Shown: positions 1 to 10,992 of the stretch, in pieces
How positions within the stretch are numbered: position 1 is the stretch's first letter
How the letters are laid out: each line of letters begins with the position of its first letter
Source of the DNA: Malurus cyaneus samueli
Lineage: Eukaryota > Chordata > Aves > Passeriformes > Maluridae
Assembly: GCA_009741485.1 (NCBI GenBank)
Contig: CM019230.1
Coordinates: 3,746,619-3,810,618, forward strand
DNA length: 64,000 nucleotides
Reading direction: 5' to 3'
The notes under the pieces: model-generated
What the model saw: only the letters and a program-made list of their open reading frames with translations
What the model was told of the DNA's origin: nothing
Database searches by the model: none
Position numbers and translations under genes: made by a program

Positions 1-59
1 AAGGAAAAAGAAAACAGATGTGTTTTCTGAAAGTGAGAGCAGAGGGAAGGATGCACATG

Positions 60-1030
60 GTCTTGCGGGGGCGAAACCGAGCGCTCGCTCCGCGGCAAAG
101 CACGGCCGGGCAGAGCCGGGCCCGCGAAGCGCGGTGATGCCGCCAGCACCGGTAGGACGCGCACGTTTAAGGCCCTTTCGAGGTGAAGATACAAAATGCA
201 CTTACGGTTCGCGGAGAACCAGCTCCTCCTCTGCCCGCGGCGCGCGGCACCCGCCAGCCCCCAGCGCCGGCGAGCCGCGGTCCCCGAGGGCCGCCCGAGC
301 ACCGCCGCCGCGCCCGCCGTGCCCCCGACCCGCCGGACCGACCGCGTCCCGCCCGAGCGGCCCCGCGGCGCCAGCGGCGCCGCCGCGCTCCGTCTTCGCC
401 CGCTGCGCGCCCGGCAGGTCCCGGGAGCCGAGAACTGGGACTTTGTAGGCCAGTTGAAGACACGAACCTCTCATCTCGCCCGCAAAGACCCAGCCCTCAG
501 CTCGCCCATCAGGCGCAGGCGGCCACTGCTCATCGCTATCTTTAATTGAACCCCTTTTTCTGACCGGTGCCTACCGCCAGCGCAGAGCCCCCGCCCCCGG
601 GGCCACCGGGGACCCCGCCGGAGCGGGATCATTCCCCCGGCCGGGGGGAGGCAGCGATCCTCGCCGCCCCCTCCCGAACTTGAGAGCTGTCCCGGTCCGG
701 CTCCCGGAGCCAGCCCGGCACCTCGGGCCGGGCCCCGACGCCCATCGTGACTCGGCACCGCCGATCTGCTCCTGCGGGAACTTCGTGCGCGTGGAGGCGG
801 GAGCGAAAACACCCAACGGACAGAAAAGCCCGAGCCCCTCGGTTACCTGCTCTGAGTAGCGGGGGGCACGGGAAAGGGGCTCGAGGGCCCCGGTGGCCGC
901 CTCCCCGCCCAGAGCTGCAGGTCCTCGGCATTCCGCACGGGAAGAGCTCGGGCTGAGCTACAGCCGAGGGGAGCGGCGGCGAGCGGGCAGGCGCGCACCC
1001 CTCTCCTGGCTCCCGCAGCCCAGCGGCTCG
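60..1030. promoter_or_regulatory. CpG island containing mir-193a
   Basis: This stretch is strongly GC-rich and dense in undepleted CpG dinucleotides, unlike the AT-leaning DNA around it. The mir-193a hairpin sits inside it. CpG density of this kind marks unmethylated vertebrate promoters, and the human MIR193A gene is known to lie in a CpG island that is methylated in some tumours. I infer that this island carries the start of the primary transcript, which would run leftward. The overlapping open frames on both strands are low-complexity Arg/Pro/Ala/Gly strings with no recognisable domain and are not genes. Confidence 0.8.
421..509 (-). ncRNA. MIR193A: microRNA precursor mir-193a
   Basis: Read on the minus strand, this segment folds into a microRNA hairpin. 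The 5p arm is at 492-471 and the 3p arm at 455-434, with a loop of about 15 nt at 470-456. Both mature arms match vertebrate miR-193a over 22 nt as I remember them. The 3p product starts AACTGGCC and continues with TACAAAG and CCCAGT, which separates it from miR-193b (CTCAAAG, CCCGCT). The stem continues outward on both sides, with CGGGAGCCGAGAAC pairing against the GAGCTGAGGG side. miR-193a represses target mRNAs after Drosha and Dicer processing. It lies in a CpG island, on the same strand as and downstream of RAB11FIP4. Its usual partner, mir-365, is not in the window. Precursor ends are approximate; the mature positions are read directly. Confidence 0.96.
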
Positions 1031-1038
1031 CAGATGGG

Positions 1039-1045
1039 TATTTAA
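1039..1045 (-). promoter_or_regulatory. TATA-like element, possible pri-mir-193a core promoter
   Basis: On the minus strand this reads TTAAATA, flanked by GC-rich sequence (CCGGC on one side, CCCATC on the other). It sits at the right edge of the mir-193a CpG island and points toward the hairpin. Transcription would be expected to start about 25-35 bp further left, near 1010. One AT-rich heptamer is weak evidence, and CpG-island promoters often lack a TATA box. Confidence 0.25.
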
Positions 1046-1074
1046 GCCGGTATTGATCACGGTGGGTTTTTTCT

Positions 1075-1330
1075 ACCCTTCCTCTTTGCCCTTACAAAAG
1101 GCAAAAATAAAAATAAATAAATAAAATACGTTGCCACAAGGGACGTTGCAACATTTTTCTCGGCTTTGTAAATGCTGCGCTTGCCCCAGCGAGATTGAAG
1201 TGTCCCGACATAAGAGCAGCAGAGAAGTAGGGGAAAGAGGGGAAAAATACCAAAACCACCCAAAAGCAGAGGAAAAAAAAATTCTTAAAAAAAGGCCAAA
1301 ATCCAACACCCAAAGCCATCAAACCGGAGA
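1075..1330. other. A-rich spacer between two GC-rich blocks
   Basis: An AT-rich stretch with an (AAAT)n-like run near 1105-1125 and A-runs near 1270-1300. It separates the GC-rich block containing mir-193a from the next GC-rich block. No gene is seen in it. Confidence 0.6.
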
Positions 1331-1339
1331 GAGACGAGC

Positions 1340-1960
1340 TGCTCCGTGCAGCGTTGCGGTCCCGGGCGGCGGGGCTCCCGTCCGGCGCAGACACGCGTCC
1401 CTCAAAAGTTCGCTCCACGTGTTGCGGCCGCGTCCCGGGAGGGTCGGCGCGGCCCAGCGCACCGGGGCGGTGCGGGTTCGCTCCGCCGCTCCCGCGCCGT
1501 TTAAGGAAGCGGCCAGTCCCCACCCCTGCGCCGGGCAGCTCCCCGCCGCAGCCGGCCCGCGCTCTAGCTCCCGCGGGCTGCCCTCCCCACCCGCTGCCCT
1601 CCCGCCCCCGGGCGCGGCCGGCCCGCACGGGGCGGCAGTGGTCCGCGGTCCGGAGCGGCCGCCGCCGCCCCGCGCAGCCCGGCCGCTCCGCCCTTCCCGC
1701 GCTCTCCCGCCGGGGCAGCCGCGGCCCCGCGCACCGAGGGGCGGCGCGCCCCTGCGGCCGCTGCCGGCGCTGCGCCGAACGGAGCGGAGCGGGGCCGGGG
1801 TCGGCCCGGGAGCGGGGGAACAAACGCTGCGGCCACCGCGGCCTCGGCCGCGGGACACCGCTCCGCACCCCGCACGCACCGAGCCTGATCGCAGCCGGCA
1901 TCTCCCTGCACCGTTTCCTGCCTATCTCCCGGCACTGCTCCTCGCACATGTCCCTGAGCG
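1340..1960. promoter_or_regulatory. CpG island, second block
   Basis: A second GC-rich block with dense CpG. An E-box CACGTG lies near 1417. With the 60-1030 block it forms a broad promoter-like domain about 1 to 1.5 kb upstream of mir-193a in the minus-strand direction. Long open frames run through it on both strands, but they are Arg/Pro/Ala-rich, overlap each other and show no domain. I read them as composition artefacts. It could start a longer host transcript of mir-193a; that is inference. Confidence 0.7.
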
Positions 1961-2280
1961 CTCCCCGCACATCACCGTGCACAGTTCCATGCACAGCTCC
2001 CTGTATGTCCAGCACACCTTGAAGCCATCACACACCGTGTCCATATCACAGGGATGTCAGAGGACATGCTCTAGCCTTCCATGTGTCCCAAATCTCTTCA
2101 TTCACATCTCCAGTAAGGCTGGGTGAATGCACCTGTATGACTGAGAAAACCTGAGCACAAAGCACAGCTGTGTCATGTATAGAAAGATTGTGTAGTTCCA
2201 TTTAAATACACTCTGTTTGAAATGTGTTTTAAGAGAATGCCACAAGGCCCTGAAAAGTTTTTAGCTCATTTTGGGAAGAC

Positions 2281-2483
2281 TTCTGTGCTCATGCATTATG
2301 TAATTTTGTGCTCATGTACGGTGTAATTGTGCGCTCATGCATGACATAATTATGTGCTCATGCATGAGGTAATTGTGTGTTCATGCATGAGGTAATTGTG
2401 TGCTCATGCATGACGTGATTGTGCCTTCATGCATGTAGTAATTACGTGCTCATGCATTATATAATTGTGTGCTCATGCACGAA
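2281..2483. repeat. 23-bp minisatellite, about 9 copies
   Basis: The phrase GCTCATG or a close variant recurs at 2287, 2310, 2333, 2356, 2379, 2402, 2425, 2448 and 2471, an exact 23-bp period. Most units carry a TCATGCATGA-type palindrome followed by TAATT and a GT-rich link. Copies differ at a few positions, so the array is not brand new. Spacing never drifts from 23 bp. No gene overlaps it convincingly. Confidence 0.95.
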
Positions 2484-4470
2484 AAAACCAAAGCTAACAG
2501 CCAGAGGCCTCATCTTTTATATCTTTGGGTTCAGCAGGACACAAATGCACCTCTCTGTCATCTACACCAAATATTTTTCCTGTGTCTATACTGAAGACAA
2601 GGCAGGTTCCTGTATGCATCATTATGGATGGGGCAAGCGACTTTACCTGGGCCTGCATGGATAGAATGCCAGAGAGAACTTGAACTGTCATGTAACTGCT
2701 CTCAATCAACACTGTGAAGCCATCCTCTACACAGAAGAACGTGTTCCTTGGCTGCAAGCCTGATGAATATTGGAGCCAAGGAACATGTTGTTTAAAACTG
2801 ATAGTAGAATGCAAAGTGAATCATGGACCATGGGCAAAGAGGTTCAAAGAGGGACAGAGCTCTATGAGCCTTTGGGAAAAAAGACATTCTGGCAGAAGGT
2901 AGAGAAAAGAAAAATTTCTTGACCATCTGGAATGGTTTTGCAGAGATTATGCCCAGTAAGTACTGGTAGAAATTAAGACTTCTCAAAAAGGTGTAAAAGG
3001 CACCTTTTCTCTGGTGAAGGGAATACATGCTATAGAAATCACTTGGGTTGAACAAGAAAATGCCTCGACAGCTTTTAGAAAATAAGAGACAACTACTCTT
3101 AGAGAATGCTAGTTACATCTGACAACCTCTTACTCTCTCTTTTTTTCCTTTTTATAAATACTTCTTTTTCTCTTTGGCTTTATCAAATAGCTGCTCAAAA
3201 CACCACAGACCAATTCTGAGCACAATAAATTCACAGCAAATAATGTACCTGTGTGTATGGAAGGAAGAGCATGAGCCAGGGAATGGAGTTCCTCCCTAAC
3301 TGAGCTGATCCCACATTGCTTCTCTGATGTCCTGACCAACTGCTTAATTTGCTATTTTCAGCAGCCTCAAAGCGTGTTGCCTCTTGTCTTGACCTGGCCG
3401 CCCCAGTATTGATGTGAAGCGCTTCTTAATTTCCATGAGAGCAGAGCAAGACTTTCACACAACTTTTTTGCCCAGCAGGAACTCTTCTGCAGGGAGCCTG
3501 ATCCCACGGGACGTGCTCAGCTGCTGGCAGCCCGCTCCCACTTCCACTGCCGCCCCTGGCAGCCCTTCGGTAGTAACAGGATAAGGCATATTTCAGGCAA
3601 GTCTTCTCTTGGCAGGAGGTACTTCCGTACCTGAGAAGGTCAGGTCGTAGGACCTCATCTCCTCTCACAAATACCTGCTGGCTGCCCTTCGTGGTGTGCA
3701 GAATCCATGCACGGGGGAATGCGTGAATACACCCCCTGCCTGGATGGAAGCTGGGAAGAGGATTAACTCTGCATACAGTTCAGATGTAATCACAAGCATA
3801 TCAAGTTGTAAAGCATCACAACTTACACAATTCTAAAAATAAACAGAACCAGTTTGTTTCAAGCTGTTTGGCAGCCAAAGGGCTAATATATTAATAACAT
3901 TTGACCAGCAATAGCCCAGAACAATAACTATGGAACAACAGATTCTATCACTTCTGAAAATAGCCCTCTTTGGGAAAAAAGAAAACATTTTTACAAGAGC
4001 CACAAAACAGATGGAGTAGCTTCTTTATCGGTGTTCACAAAGTGGAAGCCTGGTGTGAAAACTCTGAAGTCAAGAGGGATCTTCTGTGGGTGGGAGACTG
4101 CCCTGCCTGCTGCTGAGTGGGACATGGACCCTGCGGATGCCGCTTGGTCCAGTTGAATACATGCATTAATCTGAGTTTGTCTTTCTCAATCCTGCCTGTG
4201 CTCATGCAGAACCTTTCTCTGCCAGTAAATCCATTGATTTGTTAACTCTTGTGTGTGGCACTAAGCAGCATGGGAGCAAGAGTGGCTCCTAGCCAATAGC
4301 TTGGTATTTCAGCATCTGACCTTGTTGGAAAAGAGACAGGATTGTCAAAGATGTTAAACTTGAACACAGTGCAGTGATAGAAACAGTTGAAATTCACTGA
4401 TGGCACAGGATGAAATTCACTGGTCTTCACCTGAAAATATGAATCCATGCCAGAGATCCAGAACCAGACC

Positions 4471-4560
4471 TGTTTTTGTTTTGGGGTTTTTTTTTGTGTG
4501 TTTTGGTTTTGGTTTTTGTTTCTGGTTTTGTTTTTTTTTTGTTAGTTTGTGGTTTTTTCT
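4471..4560. repeat. T/G-rich simple sequence
   Basis: Ninety bases almost entirely of T and G on the plus strand (TTTTGG, TTTTTG and TTTGTGTG phrases, plus a T10 run). This is a strand-asymmetric low-complexity tract. The hydrophobic open frame through it is a composition artefact. Confidence 0.9.
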
Positions 4561-5139
4561 CTTTAATCAGAACAGTATGAATAACAGGTTTGTGAGACAT
4601 GCTGCAAGGAGCTTGCCTGATCCCTTGGTGTGCCTTTGCAGGAACACCAAGCAGCCAAGTTCATTAAGGATGTATGGAAAACTGCAGTCCCTCCTCTGAG
4701 ATCTTTACCAGAACCTGGTGGTTCATCTTGGGGCACCCACGTAACACCAGTGAGATCCAGCCTGCAGTCACTGCTCGGACATGCTCTGGTTCTCTGCTCA
4801 TTGGCCAAGGCTCTGCCTGTCCAAAGAATCTCTGGCAAATCATCAATACAAGAGGAATGCCCTACCAAAAACTGGGCCTTCATATATAAAGCATGTGTGC
4901 ATATACTGGGAAAGGAGAAAATCGCAGGACTAATAAGCTATGATTAAGCTCAGAAATAATGGTTTCCTGTTCAAACACAGAGCTCTGTCTCTTCTTAGCA
5001 CAACTACCTCATCCCCAATTGTGTCTATTAAAGACAATTACTGGGAGAGACAGATATGTGTAACCAGATGTGGAAATAACGGTCAGTGCTATATACAGTT
5101 TAAATTCTTTGGGCCTGAACAAGTTACATATAAAAAAAA

Positions 5140-5168
5140 TTGTGTGTGTGTGTGTATGTGTGTTTGTG
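5140..5168. repeat. (GT)n microsatellite
   Basis: An interrupted GT run preceded by A8. Its short length and interruptions suggest low present-day mutability. Confidence 0.9.
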
Positions 5169-6189
5169 CACTGTGGAGCAGCTGTCAATGGGGAAATCCC
5201 CTTAGCCCACTTTAATCCTACATTCCACAATCCCCAGGGATTAAACAAATGCACTAACATTATTTACTGTAATGTTCCCTCCCTGGGGGGCTTCAGTCCA
5301 TGAAATCCACTCCAGCATTTGCAAGTTCCAGTTGTGAAATAGGCTGTGCACATTCTATATTTGGTAGCTCACAAGTACTCCTTCGGTTGGGCCCAGAGTG
5401 ATGAAAGGACAGGAGTCAGGAATTCGGCCCAAGCAAGTCTCACAGGGACCAGGCTCAGGCTTGGAGCTCGTTTCTCACTGTGCAGGTCTCACACAGGCAC
5501 TGAGGCATTGCAGTGAAAAGACAGTGATCGCAGGACTATGCAAGATGCTTTCCTAAAATTAAAGATGCTGCCACAGTACTAGTCCCTCTATCTACACTCT
5601 GGAAGTTTGAAATGAGGCTTTAAATCCAGCTACACCAGCAGAGCCCACACACACCTCTGCTTTCCTTTTCCTTTGATGAAATATGTGTTCATACTTGAAT
5701 ACTGTCTCTGTGAAATTAGTGACAAGGATTCCATCGATCCAGATGCACAACCCTAACAGTTCCTGTAAGGCTGTGATAGTGCAAACTGCACAATGCCATC
5801 AAACTCTTGTGGCCATCTGGGTTCAGCCGGTGGCCACAATGCCCAGCAATAACATAGACAAGTTTTAGGCTCCCAAGGACCCTCTGACATACTTGCAAGG
5901 CCAGCTGATTGCTCCATCTCTTGCTTAATCTTCCCGTTCAAGTTTATTACAGCTTCTTTGAAGACAGTAAACATTACATTCTGTATTAGGCTGTCCTTGC
6001 CTTGAATTCATATACAGTTTAAATTCTTTAACTTGGGTGATTGTACCAACTCAGCACTAGTTTGAAGCACCGCTGCCACAAATGAGCTGGCGAGGCACCA
6101 GAGGCAGCCACTGCTCAGTGCAGTTGATGGTTTGGCCCTGTGTCTTCCAGGCACAGCAAACAGTACAAACTTCAGAGGCAAAGGAGTTT

Positions 6190-6460
6190 CACAGAATAAC
6201 TGAGACTGAACCTCTGGAGGTCACCGGATCCCACCCCCTGCTCAAGCAGGTTGCCTGAAGAAAGCAAGTGTCCGGAGGGCTTTTGAATCTCTCCGAGGAT
6301 GGAGACTCCACAACCTGTTCCAGCATCAGTCCCCTGCACTTGGGAAAGTGTTTCCTTATATTCAAATGGAACCTCCTATGCTTCAGTGTGTGCCCTTTGC
6401 CTCTTTGTTGCTGAAGGTTTTGGCACTGATGTGGTGTCTCAGGCTGGCCTCTGAAGCCTG
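6190..6460 (-). mobile_element. CR1 LINE fragment, 3' part, antisense
   Basis: The plus strand starts with a CACAGAAT-type terminus and continues with phrases typical of the complement of the avian CR1 3' end: CTCAAGCAGGTTGCCTG, CAACCTGTTCCAG, TTCCTTATATTCAAATGGAA, and a GTGCCC(T/A)TTGCCTCTT block. The element's coding sense is therefore the minus strand. Only the 3' untranslated part remains, with no open reverse transcriptase, so it is an old 5'-truncated copy. The right boundary is approximate. Confidence 0.88.
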
Positions 6461-6519
6461 GCTTTGTCACTGTAATCACCAGGCCCGTGGAGCTGGGTTG
6501 TGCAGAATGCAAAGGCCAT

Positions 6520-6790
6520 TCCTCTCCATGAGATTCATCGAATTGCTTAGGTTGGAAAAGACCTTTCAGAGTCCAATGTTAAGCCTGCACTGTTAAGTCC
6601 ACCACTAAGCCACGTCCCTAAGCAACACATCTTTCAAATCCCTTCAGGGAGGGTGACTCAACCACTTCCCTGGGCAGTCCGTTCCAAGGCTTGGCATCCT
6701 TTTGGTGAAGAATTTTTTTCTACTATCCAATCTAAGCCCTCCCTGGTGCAACTTGAGGCCGTTTCCTCTTGCCCTATTGCTATATTAATC
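6520..6790 (-). mobile_element. CR1 LINE fragment, second copy, antisense
   Basis: A second 5'-truncated CR1 piece in the same orientation. It starts near ATTCATCGAATTGCTTAGG and has the AGGTTGGAAAAGACC block typical of the antisense CR1 terminus. Further on come CCCTGGGCAG, CCGTTCCAAGGC and GCCGTTTCCTCTTGCCCTA. It repeats the 3'-terminal landmarks only about 60 bp after the first copy ends, so this is a separate insertion, and its sequence suggests another CR1 subfamily. Confidence 0.85.
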
Positions 6791-9700
6791 CAACACCTGA
6801 CTCTGCTCCCATGGCACTGCATTTACAAACATATCATTTCATCAGCTCAAATAGATTTTTTTTCAATTTACAGAAAGATCATCACAATAAAAGCTATACT
6901 CATGTTACTGTTCTTCATCCTGCAACAGCTTGCTCACTGCAGTGAATTTCACTCAGTGTAAAGGCAAGTGTGTGCTCACACAGAGAAGGAGAACTCCGTG
7001 CACAAACCTTCCAGGCCTAGGCTCGAAGCCTCTCTTTATTTATTTTTTTTTCATATAGTGTACAGCCAAGAACATGAGAGAGTACCTGAGAGGGAGTCAG
7101 GGAGGAGAGCAGGGCTTCTGTGAGCAGCAGGCCCTGTGCTGCTGAGGTTAAACAGACTGCAAAGAAGGGATTTGTGATCTCCCATCCATCTCTCTTGCTC
7201 CTCCTTCCCTCCTTGATTGCAGCTCATTTGAGACACACTGCCTGGAGTGTCAGCTGGCATTTTCTGGGCTCCCCAGAAGCAGTAGCTGCGATTCAGCACC
7301 ACGTTTTTCATCTAAAATCTGTTTCCTGGGTTCCCTCGGAAAGCTGAGTGCTGTTCTATGCTACATCAGCTACATCAGTGAGGACTCCCTCTCCCTCTCC
7401 TGGGTGCCCTCAGAGCTCATTCACAAAATCCTGCAGCCGTCATTCCCTCTCATCTCCCTGGCTCCCAGAGGAGCAGCTCTGCTGGGCCCTCCATCCATCC
7501 TGGTCAGGGAGGAACACCCTGACCTGTCCACGAATTTCTAATTATAGATCACAGTAGTAACTCAGGGGATCTCTGTAAGAATTGCTACTCCTGTACCAAA
7601 GTAAAAATACAACTGGGATCCTCACAGAAGAACTTCGCAACTGCTCCCTTGTGTTTCTGGACAAGGGTATGCCAGTAACTCTGCCCCTTGAACACAGGAT
7701 AAGCAGTCTCACTCTGCCTTTCCTACAGTGCCATAAACAGGGCTTTCAAGGAGAAAAAAAATTCTTATTTCCTATCTCACTGTCATTTTTTTAAATTACT
7801 GAATTCTGCAGCATTCATGGATTACTATTCACAAACACGTACCTGCTCCTCTGGCAGAACAAATCGAGTAATTTCTGTTTCTGTGGAGCCTTCGGCATGC
7901 AGACAAAAACATTTTTTATTCATCAGTGGTAAAAGGCTACAGCCATTTGACTTTAAACACAGACATGCTTCTGGGCTCTCTTCCAGGAAGTCTGTGTCAC
8001 CCAGGCTTTAGATCGATATGTTTGTCTGCAAAGTCACCCTTTTGATCTGTAATTTTTCATTTTGACACAAGAAATGCCTTTTGGTCAAACTTCAGCAGTC
8101 CATTAAATTCCAGGCATAATGGAAATGGGAATCACATTGCTGGAGCCATGTGAAGATTTCCACAGTTTGGGGTTTATTTACTCATGGGTTAATTTACCCT
8201 GCCATATATTTGGGACACAGACAATACTGCAAATATTGTGCTGCTGCCTCATGTGAGCTCACTGCCTCCTGCCCAGTTTGGGGTGGTCTCACTGGCGGTG
8301 GCAGCTTTATAAAACACTTTGTATGTTTAGTTGTCCAACCTGCAGGAAGCGTTGTCGTGGTTTCGGACTGAGGCCATGGAGCATCCTCCCCTCACCAAGA
8401 GGGGTCTGGGCTGCTGGAACAGCCCCACACAATGGGAGGAGAGCTGTGCCCAGCTCACGGCCCAGCTGGCTCAGCCTCCTCACCCCTGGCACACCACGCT
8501 CTGTTTGCACAACTCAGCACAGGCCTTTTCTTTCCAAGGTCAAGGTTTCAGGGCTTGGGTGGCTAGGTTTTCTTTGAAAACTCCTCTCTCCTTTTTTTCT
8601 TTTTTTAATTTTTTTTTTTTTTTTAAACAGCGCCAACCATCCCGTGGAAGGATAACCCAAAAAGCAGGATAGGTGGGAAAACAGTCCAACACATTATTGA
8701 TAGAAGTGGGTCTGCACAGCTTTTGGGACAATCCCCCTGCCTGGCTGCACACAGCAAGGTCCAAGCAAGGCTTTCCAATGATCTCACTGCTATTTCTGAC
8801 CCAGACACAGCTCCTGCCGTGTTCCCAACATGCTGGGTTTTGGTTGCTGAAGTCTGACCCGAGGGAGGATGCAACTGACAGTCAGGAGAGTTGGAAAGTG
8901 TTGAAAATGTTATTATAATCTGACAAACCCCATTATTTTTAGTCCCCATTCATATCATACCCTTTCAAAAGCAAACATTTTCTGTAAGCCTCTCAAAAAT
9001 ACAGAAAATACATAACTCAGAAATACTGCTGTAAAAATTGATTCATTTTTACATTTACTTTAAAGCAGTCACGAAAATGTCTGGATTCTGAATAACTGGT
9101 TTGTCAAGCCAGAGAGGCCAGGGAATTCTGTTTTTAAATATGGCCAAGATTTTCAGCAGTAACACATCTTTTAAGTACATTAATTGTAATATGTTTTTAT
9201 TAGGTAATTAAAAGGGGCCTCATTTAAATCCTCATTTAATAGCTTCTCATTTCATAGAGGTGTTATATTCAGAGGGAGGCAGCTCAGTATTTTCTGGGGA
9301 AAAAAACAAAGATGTAAAAGCAACTCAAATGGGCCACCTAAAAATTTTTATGCTTTCAGTCATGACTTGTGTCCAAAATAAACAACTCTTTCCTCAATCC
9401 ACCAAAAAACTCTGAGCCAAACCCATCTCCAGCACAGCTATGACCAGATCATAAATGTCATGATTAAAGTTCATTGGCTGGCACTTCAGGACTTTAGCTA
9501 TTAATTAAAGTCAAAATCAAATTTATTGCCTGAGTGAGTAAGAAGAGGGGGTGGGAATTTGGGAGGTGAGAGAACACGTGACCTGCCTCAACACAACCCT
9601 GTCCTGAAGACAACAACAAGGGCAGGATGGCACACACAGAACTGCCTGTTCCTGAACAGAAAGGATCCCGCTGTGCTGCTGTTCCAGGCGGGAAGATGCT

Positions 9701-10917
9701 CCATAGCAATCCTGGGACAAGGCTCTCCCATGGGCCCCTCCCCAGGAATCCATGGAGCCTGTGAAAAACCTTCACACACACCCGGGAGCTAGAAGGGAAT
9801 ATTCCAGTCCTGCAGAGACTGAAATTAAGCAACTGCTGAACTGCCTGGATGTGTTATGGCCACAGACACACAGTGCCAGAGCTTTATTAAAATACTTGGT
9901 TCCTAGTCCTGGGTTCATGGCACACGTTTGGGCAGGACCTGACTGTTTGAGTTTTCAGGATGGGAAACCTGCTTCAGGGAGAACCTCAGTTTCACAACTG
10001 GTTTCGACCAGAATCAGACCCACAGCATTCTGAAAATCTCAGCAAAAGCTGCAAGATGGCTTTTGAACCAGAAGAAACATTTTGGTTTGACATTCCAATG
10101 TGAGATGAAGTAGGAAAAAAAAAAAAAAGTCAAAGTAGGGTGTTTCAAAGCTGGAACTTTCATCCTCAAAAGCCTTCAAGAAAGGTGATGGGATTTTGAC
10201 AGCAATCTATTTTGCAAGTAAAATAGTGTCTACATTTTTCTAAACAAGTTCTAAACGGCATTTCCTGTTTTTATATCAAAACATACTAAGGCTTGTTTTG
10301 TGGCTTGCTAATAACATACTGCATTTCGTACAGACCTCCCCAAACACCTCATGCACCTGCCCCTGCTGAGAAAGGCAAACAGCTTCCTGCCCAGTCAGGC
10401 CCAGGCCAAGTGTGGCACAGGAAACAGCAAAAACAGCTTTTTCTTCAGCATCAAAGGAAACAGCAAGTTCTTTTCATAGCTGTGTTTGCTTTTTCCAGGA
10501 TTCTGCCTGTCTATCTGTGAGAAGTACATCAAACCCAGCACGTAAGGAGAAAGCACCAGCAAGGGGATTCCTCAGGGCCGAGCGCACCCCACACTTCCCC
10601 TGCGCATCACAGGGCAAACACCGGCAAACGCCAGCTTTGTTTTAGCTGCGATTCACCGCGTTCAGGACACGGGTCCTGAGACAAAACGCTGACAAGTGTT
10701 CTCTGCAAAAGGAACCCTCGGTCCCGTGATGCTGGAGGGACACCAGGGCTGAGGCTCCAGGGGCCGAGCTGATGCCACCTGCGAGCTCCCCACCCATTCT
10801 GCGGCACAGACACGGGGGGACCGGGGACACTCGGCAGGCCGGCAGCACGGTGGGATTTCTCCGGTTATCCTCAGCTTCCTCGCGGGGCTCCGGGCACCCA
10901 TCTCCGACACCGACAGC
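6791..10917. other. Intergenic region, no gene recognised
   Basis: No coding exon, RNA gene or clear mobile element is visible apart from the T-rich tract listed separately. The part from about 8950 to 9490 is AT-rich, unique-looking and rich in TTTAAAT, TAATT and ATTTAA phrases. That is compatible with 3' UTR-like or conserved non-coding DNA, but I cannot show conservation from one sequence. Confidence 0.55.
8585..8624. repeat. Poly-T / T-rich tract
   Basis: A plus-strand T-rich run with only scattered C and A interruptions, ending in TTTTAAACAG. It resembles a polypyrimidine tract plus AG, but no exon follows that I can recognise. Confidence 0.85.
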
Positions 10918-10922
10918 AAAAA
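10918..10922 (-). terminator. Possible Pol III terminator for tRNA-Thr
   Basis: On the minus strand this is a T5 run about 70 nt past the tRNA 3' end and the first T-run of four or more I can see downstream. A 70-nt trailer is longer than usual, so either the trailer is long or a weaker nearer signal is used. Confidence 0.35.
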
Positions 10923-10992
10923 TAAGCCGCAAACGAGGCGGCGTCCGCGGCCTCCCCGCAGCGGGGTTGCCAGCGCACCGCGCTGCCTCGGC

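Larger units (their letters stand above)
2484..6189. other. Intergenic region, no gene recognised
   Basis: The open frames here are short, scattered over both strands, and resemble no protein I know. I see no run of exons with consistent splice sites. It holds the simple repeats listed separately and otherwise unique sequence. Confidence 0.6.

Noticed and set aside
421..509. mir-193b instead of mir-193a.
   Set aside because: The 3p arm has TACAAAG and ends CCCAGT, the 193a form; 193b has CTCAAAG and CCCGCT.
20..2126. Several long open frames on both strands across the left CpG islands (up to about 330 codons).
   Set aside because: They overlap in many phases, have low-complexity Arg/Pro/Ala/Gly composition, no domain and no exon structure. 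GC-rich DNA has few stop codons, and one of them runs across the mir-193a hairpin.
4400..4699. Hydrophobic open frame rich in Phe/Val/Gly, resembling a membrane segment.
   Set aside because: It comes from the T/G simple sequence; no start context, homologue or exon structure.
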